From the NCBI GenBank assembly GCA_009667805.1, contig CM019064.1, positions 269,557,662 through 269,621,661 on the forward strand: a stretch of DNA of 64,000 nucleotides, in the 5' to 3' direction. Below, one piece after another: positions 10,936-23,032 of this stretch. Positions within the stretch are counted from its first letter, which is position 1; each line of letters opens with the position of its first letter. The stretch is from Leptobrachium leishanense. Taxonomy: Eukaryota; Chordata; Amphibia; Anura; Megophryidae. A program made the position numbers and the translations under genes. The notes beneath the pieces were generated by a model. It saw only the letters and a list, made by a program, of their open reading frames with translations, did no database searches and was not told the origin of the DNA.

Positions 10936-11744
10936 CCCTCCCCAAGGGCCTACATTGTGTCTCCTCATCTGCCGGCCCTCATCCATTACAGTCCTCCTCC
11001 TCTTAATTAACTTTAAAACAAAAAACATATACAAACATATATATTGGATATATAATTTCCGATATCCAATTACAAAGATTTTAATCAAATGCTGGCCCTC
11101 TAGCACCAGTATATACAATCTGGTCAAGCGATTAGAAGCATTAAAATTATTGAAGACTGACATACATAATAATAAAATCGCTGCCTGTTAACAACTGACC
11201 GAGAAATAGTGTGCTGGCCTGCCTTTGCAGGGAATCCTTCTAGACCCGGCGGCACTATGGTCTTCAGAGTCTGACTCCTGCGAGTAATGTGCTGGCTGAG
11301 CGGCTGCTGGCCTCCTCCGTTGTGCTGTGCAGCCACCAGTGAGACGTGCGGGGATGTGCTGCACCTGCGCGACGCCTCGCGTCACGTGGTAGGTACCGAG
11401 GGCGGCGCCAATACAGCGTGAGTGTTCACTGGGAGGCACGCACGCTGCAGCAGCTAGCAGCACGGCCCCTCACTCAGTCAGTCAGATGGTGACGACAGGC
11501 AGGGGCCCGCAGCTCAGTGTGACAGTCGGACTTCGTGTAAAATCAGCACCGGATTCATACCGGAGTTGAAAATTAACAAGTCGGATTCGGTGATAGGCAT
11601 TTATGCGGGCCCAAGGGGCAGCTGCTTTGGGCCCCTCAGCAATGACTGGGCCCGGGGCAGCTGCCCCTTTTGCCCCGCGTTAAAGACAGCCCTGCATATT
11701 ACTTATCTTATTTATTATTTATGTTATTTGATATAGAGCTTTAT

Positions 11745-13212
11745 ATATGTCAAAAATTCTGGAAAAGGTGTCTACACTCAATTACGTGATTATTATCAGT
11801 ATTGGAACTATTTAATCCCAGATCAATCAGGCTTTCGTCCAAATCATTCAACTACAACTGCCCTTTTAAAAGTTTGTACTGATATCCAAGCTGGCATGGA
11901 ACAAGGAAACCCAACTGGAGCCATCTTCCTTGATTTTGCCAAGGCCTTTGACACCGTAGACCATGGCATCCTTTTACAAAAACTTAACTCTGGTATTGGT
12001 GATTGCACGCTAACCTGGTTTCAATCATATGTATCAGATCAGTCGCAATATGAGTCCATTTCTGGCAGCTCCTCCCAGTCACATGCGGTGTACCCCAAGG
12101 CTAGATACTCGGCCCCCTACTATTCACGATATTCATAAATGATCTGCCCAATGTCTGTAAAGTCTCAACTGTACACATGTACGCAGACGACACTGTAATC
12201 TATACCAGTAAACCAAATCTCCTGCAGCTGGAGGCCATGCTGCAAGAACAATTCACAGAGGTAGAAAAGTGGATCAAGGATAACAAACTTTTTCTAAATA
12301 CTGACAAAACTGTTATGATGCTCTTTGGTACAGCACCTAAACTACACAAATTGCAATCGCCCCATCTAGGTGTCAGGACAAGATCAAATGACATGTTGAC
12401 CAGTCACTTCTCTCAAATATCTAGGTATGTGGTTAGACCCAAATCTATCCTTTGGCCCCCAGATCGAAAAACTCTCATCTAAACTTTACCCCAAACTAGG
12501 TACCCTGTAGAGAAACCAATCCTGCCTGAGCCCTGTGGTAAGAGAGCAGATTGTACAGCAAATGCTTATGCCAGCTTTTAAATATGGAGATGTAGTGTAT
12601 GCAGCTGCCCCGCAAACACACCTCCAGAAACTTACTACATTGTATAACTCATTCTGCCGCATTGTGCTACAATGTAACTACATGACCCACCATTGTGATA
12701 TGTTAAAAGAACTAAACTGGCCATTGCTGGAATCTAGACGCACTCTTCACCTTTCCAACCTGTTGTTTAAAAGGTTTTGTGGGAAGCTACCACCCTACCT
12801 GAATAGGCTGCTTCCCCTAGCAGTTCCCTCATCCTATAACCTCCCATCCAGGACCAGCACCTTACTTACAATGCCAATACAAAAAGAAAGTGTCTCAATC
12901 CTCATTTTCCTACAGAGCACCGCAATTATGGAATAACCTCCCAGATGCCATCAAATCTTCCCCCAGTCTAAAGTCACTTAAGAGATCTCTATTAACATAC
13001 CTGGATACAGAATTCACCTGTAAACATGTTCCATAGTGAATATATTTATTTTCTGTTAATCTGTATATTTGTGCTATTTTTAAATATCTTGCATTTTATT
13101 ATTTGTATTTCTGCAACTGTAACAATTTAATGTTCTTGAACCCAGGACATACTTGAAAATGAGAGAAATCTCAATGTATCCTTCCTGGTAAAATCCTTTA
13201 TAAATAAATAAA
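11745..13212 (+). pseudogene. L2/Rex-type LINE reverse transcriptase remnant with 3' tail
   Basis: Recognisable blocks in order: SQINQ-like and FRP-like fingers sequence (11755-11890), GAIFLDFAKAFDTVDH with the first catalytic aspartate (about 11920-11960), a broken PQG..LGP block (about 12090), then MYADDTVIY (12177-12203) with the second catalytic pair. The C-terminal region at 12535-12936 follows. The family is a Jockey-superfamily non-LTR retrotransposon, L2/Rex-like by the LFGT and YRAPQLWNNLP-type motifs. At least three frameshifts separate the segments. The 3' tail GAGAAATCTCAATGTATCC at about 13165 ends in TAAA repeats. The 3' part recurs at 41452-41897, and its last bases recur at 21826 and 49680. 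Inactive and 5'-truncated. Confidence 0.85.
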
Positions 13213-13223
13213 TATGTTATAAT

Positions 13224-14614
13224 TAGGGATGAGCCGAATACCCCCGTGTTCGGTTCGCATTCGAACTCGAACAATTTCAAAAGTTCAAGTTCGAGCACGA
13301 ACCGAACTCAATGCAAGTCAATGGGACTCAAAAGTTAGATTTTTAGAGTGTCCAGCAAGAGGGCATATATGCAAGATATTTGCCATTAAAGGTGTATGGG
13401 GGTCCGGGTAGTACCCTGGGGGACAGGAAACAAGGACAAAAAGTTAAAAAAACATTGTTAAAGGAACAGATTTTTCCATGAAATAAGGGTTAAAAATAAA
13501 AACGAAAAATTCCTTCAAATATCGTGCCTAGGAGGTCCCCATAACCTGCCCATGAGGTGGCGGATTTGTAGGATGTATAGAAACCTTTAAAAACAAAAAA
13601 ATGACGGTAAACGGTTTTCCTTTAATCTATTCATAAACAACTGCTTGGGGCGGCAGCCTGTATGAAAAGACATTTTAGGACACGCAGAACAAGTTTAGTG
13701 ATTTTTTTTGGCTAAATTATGGTGAAACTTATGCAGGCTTTGGATGAAAGTAACAATAGGTGCTTTAAAATTGGGCCTTTAGTGTCGGCAACAGTGCCGT
13801 CACAACGTAACCCCTGTGTGGTATTGTGGACGAGTGCAGGGTTGGACCCTGCTGTCCAATATTAAAATGATATAAATCTGGTAATATAGGCGTCAGCTCA
13901 GTAGCCGTGCAGCCAAATATTGTGCCTTTGGTGGCAGCAAGTGCCTTCACACCGTAACCCTTTTGTGGTATTGTGGAAGAGTGCAGGGTTGGACCCTGCG
14001 GTCCAATATTAAAATTATATGAATCTGGTAATATAGGTGTCAGTGCAGCCAAATATTGTGCAACAATTCCCAGATATTTTGTAGAAATGAGACCCCACAA
14101 TTGCTATTGGCAGTGAGAACACAAAGATTAGAACAATTCCCAGATATTTTGTAGAAATGACTGACCCCCAAAATAGTTGGTGGCAGTGAGAACTCACAGA
14201 TTACAACAATTCCCAGATATTTTGTAGAAGTGAGACCCCCCCCCCCAATAGCTGGTGGCAGACTGGCAGTGAGAACACACACTAACACAACAATCTCCTC
14301 TCAAAAAAACACGTGCTGAAGGCTGTGTGAAGCCTTATTTAGTGTGCTGCGGGACTTAGCTCTGTGAGCCCATGATTGGGCAAAATTTGCCCAATCAGGA
14401 CTCTGAGCCGTGATTGGCATAGTCTTGCACCTGTCTTGCACCTGACCTGTGGTCAGGTGCAAGGCTGTAGCCAATTACAAGCTTCAGGCCAGTGGAAAAG
14501 TGCATTGTGGTCCATTGTGGGCGAACACGCGGAAATGTTCAAAGTTCGCGAACATACGAACTGGTGATGTTCGACTTGAACTCCGAACACATCGAACCGA
14601 ACAGCTCATCCCTA
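13224..14614. mobile_element. Complete non-autonomous hAT, TAGGGATGAGC family
   Basis: Exact 8-bp target duplication GTTATAAT at 13216-13223 and 14615-14622. Ends are TAGGGATGAGC and GCTCATCCCTA, an 11-bp perfect inverted repeat followed by TTCGGTT-rich sequence. The interior has two copies of an approximately 130-bp repeat (13785-14045) and three of an approximately 75-bp repeat built on AACAATTCCCAGATATTTTG (14062-14275). A related, disrupted copy spans 48274-51896. It inserted just after the L2 LINE tail. No coding capacity. Confidence 0.9.
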
Positions 14615-14622
14615 GTTATAAT

Positions 14623-14983
14623 ATGTGTTCAGTGATTTTATGATGCTATAGTAGAGACTTGATTTTATGTTAGGTTTTGGTGTTCAGACTCTTATTTAAT
14701 TATTTGGTTTCAATAGGAATCTGGGATATTCCTTTGGTCTTAGCACTGTGTACTGTCAATAGATGCACAGGGGAGGATTTGACTTCTATTGTATGTATTA
14801 ATGAGTAATGTATATCCAGACCGCCAGGAAGATGTTTGCATCAGTTGTCTCCAAACAATACTGAAGTATGTTACAAACAATCAACATCCTCTTTTGTGCA
14901 AGAATAAAATGGCACAGGACAAAATGCAGCATGTATTCAAGCTCAGAGGAAAAAAGAAATGTGACCATGTTTCAAATCATTAG
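14623..14983. other. No feature recognised
   Basis: AT-rich. No repeat ends or coding similarity. Confidence 0.4.
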
Positions 14984-15161
14984 CAGGGTTATTAACAGAG
15001 AGGAGAAAGCCAGGAGAATGACTGGAGAGGTGAAAATTATAGGTCAAAATAGCCAAACCAGAAACATTCTCCCATCTATCTCACTTTCCAAATCATATGG
15101 TCTAGATTGTTCTCTTCTCCTGCCAATTCTCCTGGTTTTCACCTCTCTCTGAATAACCCTG
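14984..15161. mobile_element. Foldback miniature element (CAGGGTTATT family), copy 1
   Basis: Starts CAGGGTTATT and ends AATAACCCTG. The two halves are complementary over about 70 bases with mismatches. It is a short palindromic relative of the copy at 63454-63634. No consistent target duplication was found. Confidence 0.7.
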
Positions 15162-16620
15162 TAAATGTTCAAATCAATCTTGCCGACGATAGGATATGTG
15201 TATTTGGTCAGGTGTCTAGAGATACTTTTGCCTACTTAGACTCAGAAGATCTAATTAAAGATGTACTGAACATTAATCACATTTTATAAAATACATTTAT
15301 ATCTAATTCTGTTTGCCCATTCGCTAGCCTGTCACATCAGGTGATATTAAATGTCTATGGTGATATTTCAAGATTGAGAATGTAAAAGCCAAATGATATG
15401 ATACAATAATTATTATTGCAGTCTAGGTGGGGATACACCATATTTTAGTTCACCCATATATCAATGAAATTTAAATTAGATTTTGTTTCTGTAAACTAGA
15501 ACACTTTGGGCAATATTACAAACTGCCCGCTAAAACGGGGACGCTAAGGTAGAAAACCTGCACCTGCGGGTTTCCACTTAGCATCCCTGTTTTAGCTCCA
15601 TAATACAGGGAAGGTGCTGATCCAGGAGCCTGCCTTGTAAGTGCAGCACTAGGCGCCTGGATACTCGAGGCAGCACTTAGCCTCCGCCGAGGGTATCCCC
15701 TCCAGGAGTCCATAGGACTCCGTGGAGGCTTGCGCTGCAGGTCCAGCTGACCTGCTGTAAGCATGCTCCCTAGACTAACCTTCGGCAGCACCTTTCCTGC
15801 TCAGTCCTGGCTTCCATAGCAGTAATCTATGCTGCAGGTGATAGAATCACCAGCCTGCGTTCCCCTACTAAAGGGTGGAGCATCCATCATCCCTTGCTTC
15901 AACATTGTTACTCGGTGTGTTAATCACCTTCAGAGAAGCAAGAAGCCCGTTCCTTTGTCAGATCCCAGTATACCAGTTCTGCTCTGAGACCCCTCTGCTA
16001 CAGTTCTTCTCTGCTTTATATTTATTTATTTAATAACTCATTTGCACTGTGCCCCTGTTTTCTTTTTCTTTTGGTATCACCAGGCACATTGACCTAAGCA
16101 CATTGCTCAGACCCTTACACCTGCACGATCTTGCCTCCCGCAATATCCTACAGGTACGGTGAGGGAGACTGGGGACTTTTTTCCCCCCAGTTGTCAGGAA
16201 CCCAGTCGCAGGTGGGCTCGTGCCTGCACCTGAAACCTCCGCAACACTTTTCCTGACATCTCTGAAAGAACTCAGTTTTTGGACTGACCTGGTCTACCAA
16301 CTCCAGATCCCACATCCCACTCCTGCTTTGCCCTACATGACTCGTTCACAGGTTTGCTCCTTGAGGCATTCAGAACACCAGAAAAGGAAGCCATGCCTGA
16401 GCCCCAATGCTTCTGCATTGTCCTACAAACCAGCAAGCCAAGAAGACCATTTCCAATTTCTTGAAATACCTACCCCCCCCTGCCTTTTGTGACCTCTGCC
16501 ATCCAGAACCTCCTGTCTTCAGTTCTCCTGCATCCTGGTTTCCAAGTTCCATCCTCAGCCTCCAGCATTTGTGACCACTGCCATCAAGAATCTCCTGTAA
16601 GCACTTTTCCTGTCCCGACT
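15162..16620. other. Unresolved, probably old repeats
   Basis: 15510-15620 has GCTAAAACGGGGACGC facing GCATCCCTGTTTTAGC, an inverted pair. 15900-16600 is C/T-rich and resembles LTR-like sequence, with TGTCAGGAACCC at 16193, but no partner end was found. Confidence 0.3.
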
Positions 16621-16624
16621 GTCT

Positions 16625-16803
16625 ATCTACCATAAGTCTCCTGTTGTCATAGGCGTCTCTACAGGGGGCAGATTCTGGCCTTTCCAATGCTACCCAACAT
16701 GACCATATTCAGTGTAAAGTAAAAGTCATAAAACTAAAATAAAAACGTGCACTTAAACGTAAACATTTTCACAGGGTTGAAATGGCTCAGCAGTGAAGTG
16801 GTT
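16625..16803 (-). mobile_element. Fragment of TTAA-type element
   Basis: GCCTTTCCAATGCTACCCAA matches the element at 29031-29954 (around 29440). The fragment ends at CAGTGAAGTGG next to TTAA, as the full copies do. The other end is missing. Confidence 0.55.
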
Positions 16804-17924
16804 AATGTTCAGACTATACATTACATGTATTAAGTTTGTTTTTGCCTTGGTTTTAGTTGTATATTAAGTGTTAATGGGTAGGCTTTATCCCTCACAGGAT
16901 ACATTTTATTTTTTCCTAGATGGCATTTTAGGGGTTAATGGGTTGGCTACATGCCTCACAGCGTGTTCATTTCATGTTTCCCTTGATCAATTGCATATTA
17001 GGGGTTAAGGGTAGGCTAAATGCCACATTGTTTATTAATATTATTGTATTTCCCTGGGTTTATGGCATTTTAGGGGTTATTATGGAAGTTAGAATCTAAT
17101 GATCTTTAGATCGTCTGCTTTTCGTCACATATCGGGGAATTTATTTCGCTGAAAATAAGGTGAATTCTGTATTTAGCGAATGGTCACTGTAATTTGCTAA
17201 AAGTGGAGTCACTGAAGCAGCAATCACACATTCAGCGAAAACTGCCGAATTGCAGCAAATAAAATATTGAATTTAAGTATCAGGTTAATACAACAAAAAG
17301 GCATCATCACATCACATTACTCTGGGGTTTTGGAATTATATATATAAATATATATATTTTATTTAGGGCACTATTACCTGGTATGAGCTAACCCTTGCGT
17401 CGGCATGGTTTTGCGTTAGCGCCAGGTTAATTGAGTCTAGCGCCTGACCAACAGATAGTTTGCCTCCCGCTACAAATGGGAAAAATCACTTAGCGCGTTG
17501 TTATTAGCGATTTGTACCGCGAGCTTACTGTACTTTCCGTGTCCTTTACTTAACATGGGGAGCGCTAGAGATCTCTTACGCTTTTGCAGCTAACAGATCA
17601 CTTGGTGCCAGCCAGTGGTGTATTTAGGTTTTGTGCTGCCCTAGGCCTGACTAAACTTGTGCACCCCCTAATTTAAATTTGACACACCCCTTCCTGTCAA
17701 GGTCACACCTCTTCTGGTATAAACCCCACCCCTTCCTCTGCAGCACTGATTGTATATTCAGCTTCCTCCACAATGAATGGGTCTGCTGGAACCGATCCTG
17801 ATGGGGGATAGGAACCACAGGACTAACACGGATAGAAGAAATAGACTGAAAACTTGGGGTAGTAAAATAACCATCAATTTAATCCGTATGAATTAAAACC
17901 AATATGGACATGTAAATCCGAAAG

Positions 17925-17968
17925 ATTTCGTCGCACAGCCGCGACTTTCTCAAGGATATTGTCCTTTC
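17925..17968 (-). ncRNA. Degenerate hammerhead-like motif of a Penelope-like terminal repeat
   Basis: On the minus strand, CCTTGAGAAAGTCGC...GCGACGAAAT forms a strong stem (GTCGC with GCGAC) between a CUUGAGA and a GAAA. Penelope-like elements carry hammerhead motifs with this layout. The CUGANGA box is poorly matched, so catalytic activity is unlikely. Confidence 0.3.
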
Positions 17969-18164
17969 AAAATATATACATGCTGTGTAGTTGTATATAT
18001 ACCCCTCATAGAACAGTTAAAAGAAGACTGGTGCTCAAGGTTGCCACCTTGTCTTCAAGCCAAACCCAAACATTCTAGTGTTAGGCTTGGGTGGGATTTT
18101 TTTTTTTTTACCGTATCCATTACGCCATTATTTATTTGTATATATTATGGCACGTGGTATGCAT

Positions 18165-18825
18165 GGCATGGCAGACTGCTATGATAACACACTGTTATGC
18201 GTGGCAAGTCAGACTGGTATTACAGAACACTGGTATTATGGCATGTCAGACTGGTTTTACAGCAAACTGGTATGCATGGCAGACCGGTATGGCACACTGG
18301 TATGCATGACAGACCGGTATTATGGCACACCGGTATTGTTGTCAGACTCGGACTAATATTATGGCAAACTGGTATGTATGTCAGACTGATATGGCACACT
18401 GGTATTAGGGCATACTGGCTGGTATTTATGGCAGACAAGTATTATGGCACACTGGGTGGTATGTATGGCAGACTGGTATTAGGGCACACTGGCTGGTATG
18501 CATGTCAGACTGGTATTATGGCACACTAGAATGTATGGCAGGCTGCTATTATGGCACACTGGGTGGTGTGTATGGCAGATTGGTATTAGGGCACACTGGT
18601 ATGCATGGCAGAGTGGTATTCTGGCACACAGGCATGTATGGCAGGCTGGTATTAGGGCACACTGGCTGGTATGCATGTCAGACAGGTATTATGGCAGGCT
18701 GATATTAGGGCACATTGACTAGTATGCACAGCAGACTGGGGTCACAGCACACTTATGTATGGCAGACTGGTATGTATGGCACACTGGCTGGTATGTATGG
18801 CAGACTGGTATTAAGAGAGGTGGGA
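18165..18825. repeat. Minisatellite, unit about 33 bp
   Basis: Some twenty diverged units alternate GGTATGCATGGCAGACT and GGTATTATGGCACACT. Some units contain GGCTGGTATG. Copies differ by substitutions and short deletions. Confidence 0.85.
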
Positions 18826-19665
18826 GGGATTTACTTATCAAGATCAGATTAATTTGTTGTGACCATGAATCTTGGAGCCTGAGGAATGGATCTAGATCCC
18901 TGAATGATTGCAGCAGGCACAGCACAGAGCAGCTCGTCTCGGGAGTCCTGCTGCCTCGCTCAACTTGGTCACGTGTGCCTGAATGGGAGCAAGTAGCTGA
19001 AAGGGGAGGAGGACCAGGCAGTGTGGGGAAGATTAGACGTCAATGCACCACCCCCACATGTCAGTGACTGGCAGTGCAGAATGTCTCTCACTCGCAAGCA
19101 GCCTGCCCTGTGTACAAGTGAAGATTTGAGGAGCAGGCAGCACAATCAGCTCTCCTCTGCAGCTGCTCCTGTAATAGCTGGGCGGCAAAGGCGCAGCATG
19201 CTTAGGAGGGATGCGGGTCCTCTACCGGTGCTTCTTCTTTATTTTCCCTGCCACTACTAAATTGGAACACCCCTCTGAGTGACACGTCTCTGGTCCACGT
19301 GATTAGGCGGCCAATCCTTGCTCTGGTCACTTCCGGTGGCCATCTTTGTAGTTCAAATAAGGGTTTCTTTGTAGTTTCGCGAACACAACTTCCAATTCCG
19401 ATGTTATACAGTCTCCACGCAAGCCCAAGGCTTTTCTTTGCCTCCCCCCTGGAAAGTGCCGCCCTAGGCCTAGGCCTTGTTGGCCTAGGCCAAGATACAG
19501 CACTGGTGCCAGCGCTAATTTTTTGAGGGGCGCTAATTGCAACAATTTACCTACTGCTCAACCCTGGTGCTAACTCCAAAAAAACAGAAAAAAAAACAGG
19601 TCCTCGCCCAAAATTAACAGACAATTAACAGGCAATTGAAAGGAATGCAGCACTGGTGTCCTCAT

Positions 19666-20929
19666 AGCCCCATAACCCATGGTAATGGATCTGGTCAGCA
19701 ATGTTGCTGCTGTTGCAGTAGGCTCTATTATAAATGTATCCTTTATCCACATATATTCTAATTCTAATATATTGCCTAATTTTAAACATTTTATGCTGGG
19801 GGTTATTCATAGTATGGAAGCGGTTGATTATTAGGGTGACTGTGTGGACCATGTTTAAAGGGACACATGAATAAGTCTTGCCCTGAACCATGTATTCCTT
19901 ATATGCTGCAGCAGGGAAATTTGTGTCGCTCACCTGGCCTTCCTTGTGGATCTATTAAATGCAGTGTAATGATTCTACATGCTGTAGGGTGAACCTTTAT
20001 CATGCAATGCCCATCAGCCGTAATATATATGTGCATCAAAACATGGATGAAACGACCACCATGGAGGATTTTAATAATGCAGGGGTGATAGGTTATTCAC
20101 TGGATGTGTTCATATTTAAGCTTGTGAGGGCGGGGATAGGTATGGCCCGGCACTCTGCCCTGGAAAAAAAACAGTTCTATCCTGTACACAACCGCAATAG
20201 TTTCCCTAGTGTGTGCTAACGAGCTTGTTCATGGACTACCGCAGACAAGGTGATCTGTTAGGTCGTCAGGCACTACATTTTAGCGACTCACACTAAATTT
20301 CAGTGATGGTGTTTTAGCTCACACCAGGTGATAGGGCCTTCAGTGGAATGATTTAGTGGTGAAAATTATTAGCACTCCCCCAGTTTTGACTGCGGTATCC
20401 TATGTGCCCCCCTAAATATTGTTCCTAGAGTCACCACTGCCTGTCGTGTTTGCCTTCAGTATCTCCTGTGTCTTGTTTCTCCTTCTTGCCATACCCCTCT
20501 GTTCAGCCACGTTCCTGCCCTGCCCCTCTCAGTTAAGCAACATCCCATTTCCATATATTATACTGCTTTACCTGGACTCCTATCCTCAGCATACCTGGAC
20601 TTTACAATAAACTCCAGCTTAACCCGTATAAATGCCTCCTCATAGGCAAGCACATGGGGTGGGCCTGGTTCCCCAGGCACACCCTAATGTTGGGTAAAGC
20701 GGTCCTCTTTCACCTCTTACATTGACATTTTAGGTGTCCCTTATCTGGTTCATGAGGAATAAAATAAAAACTGTCTCTGATTAATGGATGGTTATCTAAT
20801 GTTAAATGTGCATTTTGTGCAAAATCTTCTAAACCTAAGCTTTTAATTAATAAATATTCCATAGGGAAACACCCTAATATAACAGGCTACGCACGCCAGT
20901 GTGCCTTCAATGTATTACTGCATCCTGGG
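19666..20929. other. Unresolved repeat-like sequence
   Basis: About 20270-20360 resembles the CTCACACCAGGTGAT end of the 17364/38186 family. 20430-20700 is C/T-rich with ACAATAAACT and may be LTR-derived. No boundaries were found. Confidence 0.3.
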
Positions 20930-21240
20930 TTCTTCACCTGCCAGCTTGCATGGTCCTGACACAGTCTAACTCTGTTCCCGGCAGCCAGAAGCAGTGTATT
21001 GGGCCACAGTTCTCTCCATGGGATGAGAGGTGAGTATCTGATTTTTGAGGGGGTTAAGCTGGTGCTAACTGATTCCGGAGAAGGGGAACTACAGCAGGGC
21101 GTAATTAGCTTTTGGACTTTGTAATCTTAACACTAATTACTCTTTGCACTCCCCATGTTAAGCATAGGGAGCGCAAAGTACAGGAAGCTCTAGTTGAAAA
21201 GCGCAAGCTCTGAATCGCTAACAGGTTTTTTTAACCTGTA
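20930..21240. mobile_element. Fragment of an interspersed repeat shared with 40670-41340
   Basis: GGTGCTAACTGATTCCGGAG and CATAGGGAGCGCAAAGTAC recur in similar form at 40800-40985. Ends were not determined. 21241-21825 holds nothing else recognised. Confidence 0.4.
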
Positions 21241-21825
21241 CTTTATCTTATTCTTAACCAGGGATACACTCTTCTCAATATGATACACTAAAACGTCTAA
21301 TTTTGTAGCTATGAAAATATTTCTGTGTATGTGTTGTTGTCTACATAGATGAGCTAAATCATCCTCAGGACAAGAGTGAGGCTTGCAGCCAAACTGGTAT
21401 TGTTTATCATCGACTGCAGAAGACATAGTGGGACATACCCAAAACAACACTGTCACTTAAAAGGCCATGCAAATAACAGTATAATGTAATCTTGTCATTT
21501 ACATAAATTTGCATGAGATACAATTATTGAGATACACCTGCTCCCAGCCCAGGAGCAGAATACTGACCTAGTTCAACAAATGCATACACAACAGGGGACA
21601 ATCTGAAAGCCAAGAAAACATGTGTGGGGACTTTACCTTATGCATGGTTTCTATTTTTACATTATATCATATATATATAATAGGGAAATGGTGAGAGAAG
21701 AGAAAAAAAGGAAAAGACCCAGAGTTCTGATAGTTTCAGATCCTGAAGTCCTAATGGAAGGTCTCATTAGATTTGCTGACCCTGTGCCTGAACCAGATCC
21801 TTTATGAAAAATAACATTTTATTTT

Positions 21826-21895
21826 TTTTGAGAAAGTATTTTACCAGGAAGGATACATTGAGATTTCTCTCATTTTCAAGTATGTCCTGGGTGGT
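21826..21895 (-). mobile_element. L2-type LINE 3' tail fragment
   Basis: GGAAGGATACATTGAGATTT at about 21850 is the complement of the tail at 13165-13195. Only the last bases of the LINE are present. Confidence 0.7.
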
Positions 21896-21994
21896 GAGTA
21901 TGTACCGTTAGGTGTCTTGCTCAGGGACATTTACTGGAGAGGTGATCTTGCCAGGATTCAGACCTGTGTCTCCACGTTTATAGAGCAGTGATGT

Positions 21995-22543
21995 CAGAGA
22001 CGTGCAGAGGGGGGCGGCGGCGGCGGGGCGGTTGCCCCGGGCATCTCTTCAGGGTGGCATCCAAGCCAGGCATCCAAGCATCACGTGGGGGGCCGCAGGG
22101 CCGGCTGCCACGACCTCCCTGAGCTGATCTTCCCTCTGGAGCCGAGGTAAAATAGCGGGGCCATATGGGACAATCAGGCCAGGGTACGTGCAATAGTAGC
22201 CCGGCCAGCGAAGCCAGCGTCCATAGAAATTATTTATTAATGTAGTATGGTGGGTGAGTGACTGGGGGGGTAATAACATGACAACTGAAATGCTTGGGGG
22301 TAATAAAAGGAAAAATGAAATGCTGGGGTAATAAGAGGAAAAATGAAATGCTGGGGTAATAAGAGGAAAAATGAAATGCTGGGGGTAATAAGAGGACACA
22401 AGAAACGCTGGGGTAATAAGAGGACACCTGAAATGGTGAGGGGTAATAAGAGGACAAATTAAATGGCCGGGGTAATAAGAGGACAACTGAAATGGTAGGG
22501 GTAATAAGAGGACACATGAAATGCTGAGGGGTAATAAGAGGAC
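21995..22543. mobile_element. Probable hAT left part with minisatellite
   Basis: Begins CAGAGACGTGCAGAGG, then a CGG-rich stretch with GGTTGCCCCGGGCA, resembling hAT ends in this window. 22266-22543 is an array of nine full units of about 28-30 bases (GGTAATAAGAGGACACATGA type), cut by the next hAT. The right end was not found. Confidence 0.5.
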
Positions 22544-23016
22544 TAGGGATGGGAGTTCGATTCGAACATTGCCTGTTCGGCAAACTTCGAACTTTTCAGG
22601 CCGTTCGCAAAAGTTCGAAAAAAATATTATTTTTTTTTAAAAAATGCTTAAAAAATCTAAAAGTAAAGAGACTCTTTACTGCAGAATATTATAAGCAACG
22701 GTTTATTAGATATTGAATTAAAATGGGAATATTTTTAACATTGAAGCCTATGGGATAAAATATTCTTGTTGCTAAAACATCAGGCAGACGAGGCCCTCTA
22801 ATCAGGCACTGTAGAGGGCAGCCCGCCGGGGCCTCCCAAGGACCCCTTGAGGAGCATGCGGCTGCAGGATGACAGAGCTGCGACTATGCGGGCTGGCCAG
22901 CCGGGTGCATGTGGCAGAGAGGTGGCGCAGGGAGGGAGCCACGGCAGACCCCCTCCACAACCAGGAGCCCCCACTGACCAACAGGCTAAGGCTAAAAAAA
23001 TAAAAAATCCAAGGAC
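22544..23016 (-). mobile_element. hAT of the TTCGAA-rich family, split by the Penelope-like element
   Basis: Starts TAGGGATGGGAGTTCGA, like the TAGGGATGAGC hATs. 22800-23016 is the reverse complement of sequence at 51640-51790 inside the hAT at 48274-51896 (shared block AGTGGGGGCTCC, GTCTGCCGTGG, GCCACATGCACCC). It resumes after the Penelope-like insertion at 28296 (CCCTGGAACATAAAATAAAA), matching 51601-51636 inverted. Its far end was not found. Confidence 0.7.
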
Positions 23017-23032
23017 ATCTTTAAATGTCTGA

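Larger units (their letters stand above)
10016..11694. mobile_element. hAT-type element with internal minisatellite
   Basis: Exact 8-bp target duplication CATATTAC at 10008-10015 and 11695-11702. Ends are CAGGCCCGTCTTTAA and, inverted, CAGGGCTGTCTTTAACGCG. Order inside: a short degenerate array, an 18-unit minisatellite, an AT-rich spacer, then a CpG-rich block (11280-11560) with CACGTGG. No transposase frame is left. Confidence 0.85.
17613..19505. mobile_element. hAT-type element with long minisatellite
   Basis: Exact 8-bp target duplication GTGCCAGC at 17605-17612 and 19506-19513. Ends are CAGTGGTGTATTTAGG and, inverted, CAGTGCTGTATC. It contains a Penelope-like terminal fragment (about 17800-18060), a minisatellite (18165-18825) and a GC-richer block (18950-19250) with CACGTG motifs. 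It inserted into another miniature element. No transposase frame. Confidence 0.85.
17364..19664. mobile_element. Miniature element split by a hAT, copy 1
   Basis: The left part (17364-17612, starting GGGCACTATTACCTGG) and right part (19514-19664, ending GCAGCACTGGTGTCC) together match the uninterrupted copy at 38186-38609 in the opposite orientation, including the AATTAACAGGCAATTGAAAG stretch. The ends share only short similarity (RGGRCAC). The superfamily is not assigned. Confidence 0.6.

Noticed and set aside
22001..22040. CGG-rich stretch as a possible host CpG-island promoter
   Set aside because: It is the left end region of a hAT-like element with a minisatellite, not next to any exon.
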